From NCBI GenBank assembly GCA_963603365.1, contig CAVCMI010000003.1, forward strand, positions 1-64,000: 64,000 bases of DNA, given 5' to 3'. Below are positions 1 through 6,998 of this stretch, piece by piece. Position 1 is the stretch's first letter, and every line of letters starts with the position of its first letter. The translations under genes and the position numbers were made by a program. Origin of the DNA: F23-D06 sp963603365. Lineage in GTDB: Bacteria > Bacteroidota > Bacteroidia > Bacteroidales > WCHB1-69. The notes beneath the pieces are model-generated. The model had not been told where the DNA came from. It made no database searches and saw only the letters and a program-made list of their open reading frames with translations.

Positions 1-2
1 CT

Positions 3-353
3 GGCAATGTGATGCGTATTCCGCAGGAGATACAGCAGAAGGCGCGGCAGTTGTGTTGGAAGTACAACATGACTGACCCGTCGGACGGTAAGGCACAGGC
101 AACTATCCTCAAAGAACTGCTGGGCAGTTGGAGTGAGAATGTGGCGATTATGCCGCACGCTCACTTTGACTATGGCATCAATACGCACTTTGCGGGCGGA
201 CATTTTACGTTCATCAACTTCGACTACAAGGGATACGATGGTGTCTATCTTGGTCGCTACGCTCAATGGTTTGTCGGCATCTTCTTCTGCCTGGGTTTCT
301 TTGGTTTTTGCGGTGTCATTGCCGTGCTGATAGCAAGGCACTATGGGACGTGA
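3..353 (+). pseudogene. Maltose/nodulation-type O-acetyltransferase fragment, open at the window edge and lost after its first domain
   Basis: The frame is open to the left edge, so the start probably lies outside the window; the first in-window ATG is at 12. The N-terminal half looks like the Mac domain of maltose O-acetyltransferases (Maa/NodL): a helical part containing KARQLCWKYN followed by HFDYGINTHFAGG, matching the family's xxDYGxNIHxG region where the left-handed beta helix begins. After about residue 70 the similarity stops. Instead of hexapeptide repeats the frame encodes a hydrophobic helix (FVGIFFCLGFFGFCGVIAVLIA) and ends at 114 residues, whereas intact family members are about 185-200. 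I read this as a truncated or frameshifted acetyltransferase at the edge of an AT-rich insertion. It could instead be a small membrane protein with chance similarity. Confidence 0.45.
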
Positions 354-384
354 CAAAAATGGCCCAACATAAGGTCTGGGCTAT

Positions 385-993
385 CTAAAGATTTAATCCT
401 ATCAATGCTCCCAAAATGGAAGTTGTTATAGGTAATAAATCTCTCCAATTTTTATGCCATAAGATGTTTGAGACAATCATTGTTGCTAAAAGGAGAACTT
501 TTAATTTTGGTTTAAATTCATTGCTTAATATTGAGGTTATCATATCTGTTAAAACAGTTTCTTCGAATAATAAGAATGCGATTATTCCCATAATAACAAA
601 TAGAACGAGCCATTTTATTATATTCCTTCTCCAATCAATAGACTTTACTATTTCTTCTGCTTTTGCAAAATCCATCAATTTATCCGTAAAACATAGAAAT
701 GATTTCTTACCTTTTGTCCAAGCTTCATTGTTTACCTCATTGAAAGGGTCTGCTATAAACCCTTGTGTAAAGAAAGAATAATGGGAGAATTCATGTAACA
801 AATCACCTTCTCCATACCTGGCTAAAATATAGCCTCTAATTTGGTTTTGGATATGCATAACTTCTCCCTTTAGCATTTTTCTTTTTTTGTCGTATTTTGA
901 ACAATCTTTAGTATCTTCAAAGTCCCATACGTTCCAAGGAAGTGCTTCTATTCTACATCTTATTCTTTTTAGAAATCTAATGTCCTTTTTCAT
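385..993 (-). CDS. Hypothetical membrane protein at the tail of the R-M operon
   Basis: I do not recognise this 202-residue protein. The first 120 residues are polar and rich in charged and aromatic residues. They are followed by a hydrophobic helix near 126-145 (WLVLFVIMGIIAFLLF) and two further apolar stretches near 163-179 and 186-202, ending without a polar tail, so it is probably an inner-membrane protein with a large cytoplasmic N-terminal part. It starts 74 bases after the stop of the putative endonuclease on the same strand and shares its AT-rich composition and rare-codon character. It therefore probably came with the R-M operon. No catalytic motif is visible. Confidence 0.6.
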   Translation of the reverse strand: MKKDIRFLKRIRCRIEALPWNVWDFEDTKDCSKYDKKRKMLKGEVMHIQNQIRGYILARYGEGDLLHEFSHYSFFTQGFIADPFNEVNNEAWTKGKKSFLCFTDKLMDFAKAEEIVKSIDWRRNIIKWLVLFVIMGIIAFLLFEETVLTDMITSILSNEFKPKLKVLLLATMIVSNILWHKNWRDLLPITTSILGALIGLNL

Positions 994-1067
994 AAGCAGA
1001 ATTCATTTGCCTTATTTACTCATAGGCTATCACGTCTTTAATGCGTATCCTTATAGAAATGAGCGAT

Positions 1068-2183
1068 TTAATCATCTTCATAATTAAATTCGACTTTACT
1101 TTGAAGTATGATTTCCTTAAGAACTTCGGTAACCATGCTACGCTCATTCAACTCTTTGAGATAGTTTTTTAGCTTTGGGATATTAATAATCTCTTCTATG
1201 CAACTAAGATAGTCATCAACAACTTTTTGTACAACATATGTCTTTAATGCGTCCGTCTTTAATTTCTCCATTAAAACATCTGTTGATTTATCTGATTTGA
1301 TGACAAATGACAATGGGTATCGTTCAATCTTCTCTATGTCAAGAAAGTATTTTTTGACATCCAAAGTTTCTGTAACCTGAAAGAAACGACCTAGCGGTTT
1401 CATGACAAAATCAATACCACCATCATTTGCATTTGTACGACCTGTTTTATACAAATGAAGATTGTCTTCTTTGAGTTTTTCTATTTCGGGAGTGTATCCC
1501 CAATATATTTTCACATCTTTGTAATAAAATTTTAGAATTGAGTAGCTTACAATTTCAAATAATCTTGCATCAACATTTGGCGCAAGAAGGGTCATTATGA
1601 AATCACTTACCTCTGCGCTACCCTCAACATCAATATTTTGCAGTGTCTCACACTGAATAATAAATTGTTTGAAAGTGTCTTGCTTCACCTCAACATAATG
1701 GTCAATTATGTTTTTTATATCCTTTGCTATATTATAGGAATGGAGGCCGATTTTTATCTTCAGATAATTCTCATTGAACCAATATCTTTGAGTTTTTAAA
1801 TCACGCATTATAGGGGGTATCCCTGTTTGAGTAGGGAAATATTTGAAAAAATCTTCGTTCATACGTGAATTTAGTGCGTGGTTCTGAAGTTTTGCTCCAA
1901 AAGGCAATTCTCGTTGTCTCTTGAATAGAATCGAGAATTGTGCACCCTCATAGTCCGAATATTTTCCTGATTTGTCAAAACCTTTACAACAATAATCCTC
2001 GATGATGACATAAATTGCATAAAGGTTTGCAAAACTACCTCTTGCTTTAGCTCCCTTATTTGCTGATTTCGTTTTATGAACAAGGTACTGCAGTATATAG
2101 CTTAGTGAGAATAAAGATTCTGCATCCTTACCATAGCTTTCTTTAAGATAGCTGTTTATGTATGAAGCAAATGTTGATTCCAT
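1068..2183 (-). CDS. Probable type II restriction endonuclease partnered with the YhdJ-like methyltransferase
   Basis: 371 residues from the ATG at 2183. That start sits one base after the methyltransferase stop (TAA-T-ATG), which is why I reject the upstream in-frame start at 2246 that would overlap it. The fold cannot be named with certainty. The C-terminal half has a PD-(D/E)XK-like arrangement: an acidic helix with DARLFE (Glu210), then GGIDFV (Asp258) and, eleven residues on, FFQVTE (Gln269). The last element has Thr where most enzymes have Lys, so the active site is inferred. Position directly behind an orphan-type DNA adenine methyltransferase in the same transcription unit is the main argument for a cognate nuclease. 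If the methyltransferase recognises ATGCAT like YhdJ, this would be an NsiI/AvaIII isoschizomer (inference). Confidence 0.6.
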   Translation of the reverse strand: MESTFASYINSYLKESYGKDAESLFSLSYILQYLVHKTKSANKGAKARGSFANLYAIYVIIEDYCCKGFDKSGKYSDYEGAQFSILFKRQRELPFGAKLQNHALNSRMNEDFFKYFPTQTGIPPIMRDLKTQRYWFNENYLKIKIGLHSYNIAKDIKNIIDHYVEVKQDTFKQFIIQCETLQNIDVEGSAEVSDFIMTLLAPNVDARLFEIVSYSILKFYYKDVKIYWGYTPEIEKLKEDNLHLYKTGRTNANDGGIDFVMKPLGRFFQVTETLDVKKYFLDIEKIERYPLSFVIKSDKSTDVLMEKLKTDALKTYVVQKVVDDYLSCIEEIINIPKLKNYLKELNERSMVTEVLKEIILQSKVEFNYEDD

Positions 2184-2184
2184 A

Positions 2185-3048
2185 TTATCCAAAATTAAAC
2201 AACGTTGGTTCTTTTGATATTTTTGTCTGATACGATTTTTTTTCACGCTCTAATTTCTCACCTTTATATTCAGAGGCGATTCCCAAGCGTCTTAAACCTA
2301 TTTTGAAATATTCTTCTTGAATTTCAATTCCAATAAAATGTCTGTTTAACTGCTGTGCAACATAGCAGGTAGTGAATGTTCCACAAAAAGGGTCTAACAC
2401 AACATCCCCAGGATTGCTACTTGCCTTCACAATACGTTCCAACAGATTAATTGGTTTTTGAGTTGGATGATTTTCGTATTCTTCCATTCTATATCTTACC
2501 CTTGCAAAATCCCATACATTACCTGGAACCTTCTCTGTTTTGTAAGGCTGAGGAGGATTTTTCCGATAATCTATGAGTTTGCGTTTTGAGCCAGTTTTGG
2601 CTTCTACAAGGATATCGTCCGAATTAAAGGTGTAATTATTTTTATCTTTAACACAGAACAAAATTGGTTCATACATTGAGCCATAGTAATTTTTTGCTTG
2701 AACTCCAGAACTGTCGTACGACCATATAATCCTTGAAAGAATGGTAACCTTATCTCGTACATACAAATCGAAGTATGGCATAAACTGGGTCGAAGTCATT
2801 AGGTATAAAGAACCATTTGGCTTGACTTTTTGGAGGCAAAGATCTATCCATTGGTAACACCAATCAAGATACTCTTTGTCCGTTTTCCATTTGTCTTTAC
2901 GTCCAGCAAAATTCTTGCCTATGTTGTATGGTGGATCTACAAAAATCAAATCCACAGACTCGTTAGGAATTTGTTTAAGTATTTCCAAGGCATCGCCATG
3001 GTAGATGTATCCATTTTCGTTAGAATATGATTCTATTATATTATTCAT
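2185..3048 (-). CDS. Beta-class adenine-specific DNA methyltransferase, YhdJ/M.EcoKII-like
   Basis: 287 residues. Motif IV DPPYNIGKNF near residue 40 precedes the AdoMet-binding motif DPFCGTFTT near 220, the order of beta-class amino-methyltransferases. Long blocks (IWSYDSSGVQAK, YGSMYEPI, EAKTGS, DYRKNPPQPY, KVPGNVWDF, YENHPTQKP) match, from memory, E. coli YhdJ, which methylates adenine in ATGCAT; the same specificity is likely here but untested. The ATG at 3048 is preferred over an in-frame start at 3093 because it overlaps the last codons of the upstream HTH frame (ATGAATAA) and leaves a protein beginning just before the conserved core. The 1-base gap to the endonuclease and the overlap with the controller indicate translational coupling through the operon. 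AT-rich compared with the chromosome to the right. Confidence 0.9.
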   Translation of the reverse strand: MNNIIESYSNENGYIYHGDALEILKQIPNESVDLIFVDPPYNIGKNFAGRKDKWKTDKEYLDWCYQWIDLCLQKVKPNGSLYLMTSTQFMPYFDLYVRDKVTILSRIIWSYDSSGVQAKNYYGSMYEPILFCVKDKNNYTFNSDDILVEAKTGSKRKLIDYRKNPPQPYKTEKVPGNVWDFARVRYRMEEYENHPTQKPINLLERIVKASSNPGDVVLDPFCGTFTTCYVAQQLNRHFIGIEIQEEYFKIGLRRLGIASEYKGEKLEREKKSYQTKISKEPTLFNFG

Positions 3049-3259
3049 TTGACAATTCTTTATTAAGAGGTGTAAGTAAATCTCTTGTATCAACCTTTAG
3101 TAATTGGGCTATTTTACATAGTGTTTGCAAATCTGGCTGAGCAGAGTTCGAGCATCATCGACTTGTTGTTGTAGTACTTACTCCGAGTTGGTCTGCTAAC
3201 CATTTTCCTGTTTTCTTTTGTTCCACTAGAACAACCTTTAACCTATTTAAATCTGCCAT
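3041..3259 (-). pseudogene. Small XRE/Cro-type HTH controller gene interrupted by an in-frame TGA
   Basis: Reading the minus strand from the ATG at 3259 gives a 72-codon frame typical of small Bacteroidetes HTH regulators: ADLNRLKVVLVEQ, then KTGKWLADQLGVS, then TTTSR, a TGA at 3157-3155, then CSNSAQPDLQTLCKIAQLL and DTRDLLTPL, ending TAA at 3041. Family members I know have Trp at the stop position (SRWC/SKWC), so a single TGG to TGA change explains the stop. The downstream half keeps its frame and HTH sequence, which points to a very recent mutation, a sequencing error or read-through. The frame's 3' end overlaps the methyltransferase start. As an intact gene it would be the C protein of a C-M-R operon. 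Without read-through only a 34-residue N-terminal fragment is made. Other genes here clearly end in TGA, so recoding of the whole genome is excluded. Confidence 0.75.
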
Positions 3260-3286
3260 AAAAGGATAACTTATTAAAGTTTAGTG

Positions 3287-3325
3287 CAAAGGTATTAAAT
3301 TTTGGCGAGAGGAGCGAATGCATTC
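3287..3325 (-). promoter_or_regulatory. R-M operon promoter with a perfect palindrome GAATGCATTC
   Basis: On the minus strand TACCTTTG (3294-3287) fits the Bacteroidetes -7 element TAnnTTTG and lies about 28 bases before the HTH start codon. Exactly 21 bases upstream, where the -33 element should be, is the perfect 10-bp palindrome GAATGCATTC (3316-3325). It contains ATGCAT, the site recognised by YhdJ, to which the operon's methyltransferase is closely related. It could serve as operator for the controller and as a methylation-sensitive site. The -7 box is seen directly; the regulatory role is inference. Confidence 0.55.
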
Positions 3326-3570
3326 TGTAGAAAATTGATTTTAGCCTTTCTATTTATAAAAATTCCAATTAAGCAGACATTTCTATGTGGGATTATAGAG
3401 TTACCATCCTAGAAAGTTTTCCTTCTTGTCATCATTTCATCAAACCGTCCAACTCTTCCCAAAATCGGAAAATTGCCATTCATTCCCGTGTTAATTTATG
3501 TTTTCTCTTGCTTTCCGTTTCGAGTTTAATGCAAATCTTGTTTCCAGTTTGTTTCTTGTGGCTAACATAG
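3326..3570. other. AT-rich spacer with no recognisable gene
   Basis: About 250 bases between the R-M promoter and the conjugation fossil. Short open frames exist on both strands but none resembles a protein I know, none has a convincing start context, and the composition is AT-rich like the R-M block. The left breakpoint of the tra fragment should lie near the right end of this stretch, since the traE frame is open only from 3571. Confidence 0.5.
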
Positions 3571-3711
3571 CACAAAATAGATATTGATTATCAATCACTT
3601 GCGAGCAATCAGCAGATTATCAAGAAGAAGATTATGATGGTGGTTGGTGCTTGCATCTTCCTCATCGCTGCGGCACAGGCTCTGCCTCTGTTCTTCGGTA
3701 TCACCAACTAA
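3571..3711 (+). pseudogene. 3' fragment of a conjugation gene resembling traE (DUF4134)
   Basis: The frame from 3571 to the TAA at 3711 encodes a tail with KKKIMMVVGACIFLIAAAQ followed by ALPLFFGITN. This resembles the C-terminal transmembrane segment of the small VirB2-like TraE/DUF4134 proteins of Bacteroidetes integrative conjugative elements (GACIFL motif). The N-terminal signal peptide and first membrane helix are absent and no start codon with a sensible context precedes it. The identification rests on a short segment plus the traF-like start immediately downstream, the same order as in intact tra operons. Confidence 0.5.
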
Positions 3712-3727
3712 CCGGGGGACGAAGCGC

Positions 3728-3838
3728 ATGACAGACAAGGAAGAACGCCATCAAGACTATCCGATGTTCAAGGGACTGCAGAAGCCCCTTGAATCTCTTG
3801 TTCTGCCCACTTTTACCAGCATGCCGCTTATAGGATAA
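3728..3838 (+). pseudogene. 5' fragment of a conjugation gene resembling traF (DUF4133), cut off by the recB-like gene
   Basis: Sixteen bases after the traE-like stop an ATG opens MTDKEERHQDYPMFKGLQ followed by KPLE. The YPxFKGLQxPLE signature is typical of the N-terminus of TraF/DUF4133 membrane proteins, which follow traE in Bacteroidetes conjugation operons. After PLE (about 3792) the hydrophobic core expected next is missing and the frame runs antisense through the last codons of the helicase gene to a stop at 3838. The breakpoint is therefore about 3790-3800, inside the 3' end of the neighbouring minus-strand gene. Confidence 0.55.
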
Positions 3839-6800
3839 TAGATGTAACGGTCTATGACAACTGTGCCTGCCGCCTCAAGGACATCGGCATAGGCATCGAG
3901 CTGTCCTGCATAGTTGCCGGCATAATGGTCATCAGCAGGGGCGGTAACAGCCTGTACTTGAGGAAATGTCTTGAAGTCAATTAGCACCGGGCCGTTCTCC
4001 GTTTCATAGACATAGTCGATGCTGCCCACAACCAGAGACCCATCTTTTTTTAAACGGCGGAAGGGGCGCTCATGGTAGGTCATTACAGGTTCACCATATT
4101 TTCCCTTAAGGAACGTCTGCAGATTATTCCATGCCTGGATTACGCCGCCGGCATCAGGCAGCACGTCATTCATTCCATGCGAACGTATCATCTCTGCTAC
4201 TTCTTCGGGTTTATCCAAATGTTCTATGGCAGCATAGACATTGTGGATGCAGTCTCCCACCTCCGAATACGAACGTTCCCCCAGTTTTCCGGAATTGAGG
4301 CTGATGTATTGCCCGCTCCTATAGACCACCTCGACCTCGTCAGACTTTCCCTTCACTCCGCTTGGGGCAATCGCGCGCGGGCCTGCGGCGGAAGGGTTGT
4401 CGGAATGATAGTCCAGACGTTCATAGACTCGAGTGGCTGCTTTCGCGACATCGGGATTTGCAGCACTTACTATGGAGAATTGCACTCCGATGCCGAGCAC
4501 ATCGCCGCTGTCGATGTTTCCCGCATTCGCAAGGCCGGAACGCTTGAACCAGTCAAACTTTTGTTTTTCAATCCAGGGAACAAGTACAAGCACTTCTGAA
4601 GCACGTGTGACACCGACATAGAGCAGTCGGGCGCTCTCTTCAAGGCTATGCTGATTGATATTAGCATAATATCCTGAAGCAAAGAGAATTTTCGACAGAC
4701 ATTCCGGCACATTGCTGTTGCCCGACCCAAATATCCACGGCAGCAGCCGTATGCTCATCTGCGGATAAAGGTTGTCGGCAGATGGCGTTTGCGGGTGGAA
4801 ATGGTGGATACCGTACAACTCGCGCTTCAGCACATCTTTAGGCTCCAGAGTCTCGTCCATGAGGAGGAACACATATTTCCACTCCAATCCCTTGGCGCCA
4901 TGGAAAGTGGTCAGCTGTACGCCGTCACCCTTGGCAGGAAGTGTCACTTCGTTATCCTCAAGGAACCGGGCAAAGCCGGAAGGGGTTGCAGGCTGTGCCA
5001 GTTCACTGCTGCGCTCTTCATACTGCTTGGCGGCAGAGATGAGCGCCTTAACGTCATTCATGGATTCTTCGACCGGCATAGGCCAACGCGCCATGATATT
5101 CTTCACATCGAGTTCAACAACAAGCGTCTCCATCAGTGCACCGATGCCCTGATACATCACACGCTGACGGATGGCATTCACACGACGGATCATTTCCGCC
5201 TCACTGAGCCATGGCTTACGTTCCTCCTTGGGTGTATTGTTATACTCCAGCTTAGAGTCAATGATAGCGCCTACACCCATGTTGTCCTCAGTCAGGTAAG
5301 CTATTTCAGCCTTGGCCAGGTCATCCTGAGGATTTACCGTGAGTGTGGTCAGCGCCAACATCAGCTGGCAGGCTTTGCTCTCCTTGTTCAGAGTGGTCTC
5401 ACGGTCAGCGGCTATGCCAATACCATTCAGTGCGTTCTGCACGTCATCAAGGCTGTAGCCTGTTCTGCCAAGCACCGCTATATCAGAAGGCTGTACGCCT
5501 TCGTTGTCAATCACATTTTTGATATACCAAGCAACATCCTCAACACGCAGTTTCGTCGAGCGGGAACTTCTCTTCTCTGTTATGTTCAGATACCGGAGCG
5601 GATCCTTTGCTCTGTCTTCCATTTTGGTATCAAACTTCTCCGGATGTTTCTGCATGGCAGAATCGAGCGGAACCTGTTCCTCTGTCTTGTCTTTAAAGAT
5701 AGGGCGGAATATCTCCTTGAAAGCCTTGTTGCTAACATCAACGATTGCAGGCACACTACGCCAGCTCTCCTTCAATGTTTCCGCCTTGCATCCATCCGTT
5801 CCTTTCTTCTGTTCAATGGCATCAGCCACGGCCTTTGTGAGGGCGGTATCGCTTCCACGGAAACCATAGATAGCCTGCTTGGTGTCGCCTACCCAGTAAC
5901 TCTGCTTCACCACATCGGCCAGTGCCATAAAAATCTTAACCTGTATAGGCGAACAATCCTGAAACTCATCGACGAACAGATGGGTATAGGTACGCCCAAT
6001 CTCTGCAGCCACCTCCTTGTCCTGAAGAAGTTTGTGCATATAATGCTCTATGTCGCTGAAGTCCACTATGCGCTTGTTGAGCTTGTACTGCGTATATTGA
6101 TCATTCCATTTCTTTGCCAGTCTGAAGATGGTGGTAATGTACTTTTCCTGAAGGGCGTACACATTCCCGCTTTGCCATAAGTCAATAGACTTTTGCCTGG
6201 CTTTAAGAAGAACCGGTTCGGTGGATTTCTTGATCGTGGCCGGTGGATGATTCTTGAAGATACCGTCAATCTCTGAGCACAACTCGATGTCGGTCAGATA
6301 GTGAATACGTTTCTTCAATGAATCAATCTTGTCCTTGGTCGCAACAGTGTTCTTCTTGGCAGCATCGCAGTTTGCAATCTCTGCATCCAATGCCGATATC
6401 AGATCATTACGTTCCGATGCGTCAAAAGAGACATTCTTTCCATTGCATAATGACTTGAGTACATCCAATGAGTCACGTACACTTTGTTTATAATCCGTAA
6501 TATCGAAACTGATGCTTTTCTCCACGATATCTTTCAGATGGTCTTTCCAGAAGTTGTCGTTAGGTTTTGACTTGCTGTCAACGATGTTAAATGTCTTACG
6601 GAACTCCGCAAAGAAATGCAAGTCGCCATCGGATGGGATGTTGGCTATGCTTTGATTGATATAGGATGCCTTAGCGTTATCGTCCATCACCCCCTGTTTT
6701 GGCGACATGCCGATGGCGTACCAATACTTCTGTATCAAGGTATTGGCCACACTGTCGATGGTTCCCATCAGAGCATGGTCGAGGCGTGAGGCTTCATCGT

Positions 6801-6990
6801 ACTTGCCGATCTTATAGAGTTCTGCCTTGGCCTTCTCCTTGAACTCGTTGGCGGCCTTGACAGTGAAAGTGGTCAGAATCACCTGCTCTGGCTTCACATC
6901 ATTGCTGGCAATCAGTGCGGCCAACTTGGTAGTTAGTGTATAGGTCTTGCCGCTGCCGGCACCTGCGCTTATGTATGTTATGTTTTTCAT
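3757..6990 (-). CDS. AddA/RecB-like UvrD-family helicase with C-terminal nuclease domain
   Basis: 1077 residues with the ordered superfamily 1A helicase motifs: I (SAGAGSGKTYTLTTKL, at the N-terminus), Q/Ia (ILTTFTVKAANEFKEKA), II (LFVDEFQDCSP), III (VGDTKQAIYGFRGSD), V (TTFHGAKGLEWKYV) and VI (LLYVGVTRA). The last 170 residues carry a PD-(D/E)XK nuclease: SIDYV, then LIDFK, then the QLDAYA helix. It should unwind and degrade DNA ends with the AddB-like protein encoded 8 bases upstream. The last dozen residues (after GMLVKVGRTR) are read from the antisense of the tra fragment, so the natural C-terminus was probably replaced by a few foreign residues, beyond the catalytic region. From memory the N-terminus differs from the usual core RecB-like helicase of Bacteroidetes, so this could be a second, accessory system. 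Confidence 0.85.
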   Translation of the reverse strand: MKNITYISAGAGSGKTYTLTTKLAALIASNDVKPEQVILTTFTVKAANEFKEKAKAELYKIGKYDEASRLDHALMGTIDSVANTLIQKYWYAIGMSPKQGVMDDNAKASYINQSIANIPSDGDLHFFAEFRKTFNIVDSKSKPNDNFWKDHLKDIVEKSISFDITDYKQSVRDSLDVLKSLCNGKNVSFDASERNDLISALDAEIANCDAAKKNTVATKDKIDSLKKRIHYLTDIELCSEIDGIFKNHPPATIKKSTEPVLLKARQKSIDLWQSGNVYALQEKYITTIFRLAKKWNDQYTQYKLNKRIVDFSDIEHYMHKLLQDKEVAAEIGRTYTHLFVDEFQDCSPIQVKIFMALADVVKQSYWVGDTKQAIYGFRGSDTALTKAVADAIEQKKGTDGCKAETLKESWRSVPAIVDVSNKAFKEIFRPIFKDKTEEQVPLDSAMQKHPEKFDTKMEDRAKDPLRYLNITEKRSSRSTKLRVEDVAWYIKNVIDNEGVQPSDIAVLGRTGYSLDDVQNALNGIGIAADRETTLNKESKACQLMLALTTLTVNPQDDLAKAEIAYLTEDNMGVGAIIDSKLEYNNTPKEERKPWLSEAEMIRRVNAIRQRVMYQGIGALMETLVVELDVKNIMARWPMPVEESMNDVKALISAAKQYEERSSELAQPATPSGFARFLEDNEVTLPAKGDGVQLTTFHGAKGLEWKYVFLLMDETLEPKDVLKRELYGIHHFHPQTPSADNLYPQMSIRLLPWIFGSGNSNVPECLSKILFASGYYANINQHSLEESARLLYVGVTRASEVLVLVPWIEKQKFDWFKRSGLANAGNIDSGDVLGIGVQFSIVSAANPDVAKAATRVYERLDYHSDNPSAAGPRAIAPSGVKGKSDEVEVVYRSGQYISLNSGKLGERSYSEVGDCIHNVYAAIEHLDKPEEVAEMIRSHGMNDVLPDAGGVIQAWNNLQTFLKGKYGEPVMTYHERPFRRLKKDGSLVVGSIDYVYETENGPVLIDFKTFPQVQAVTAPADDHYAGNYAGQLDAYADVLEAAGTVVIDRYIYYPISGMLVKVGRTRDSRGFCSPLNIG

Positions 6991-6998
6991 ATATCGTC

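Noticed and set aside
3155..3157. TGA read as Trp through a changed genetic code
   Set aside because: Several genes in the window end in TGA (for example at 25640 and 24565), so TGA is a normal stop.
4789..6180. 463-codon plus-strand frame inside the recB-like gene
   Set aside because: Antisense to helicase motifs II and III; no recognisable domain of its own.
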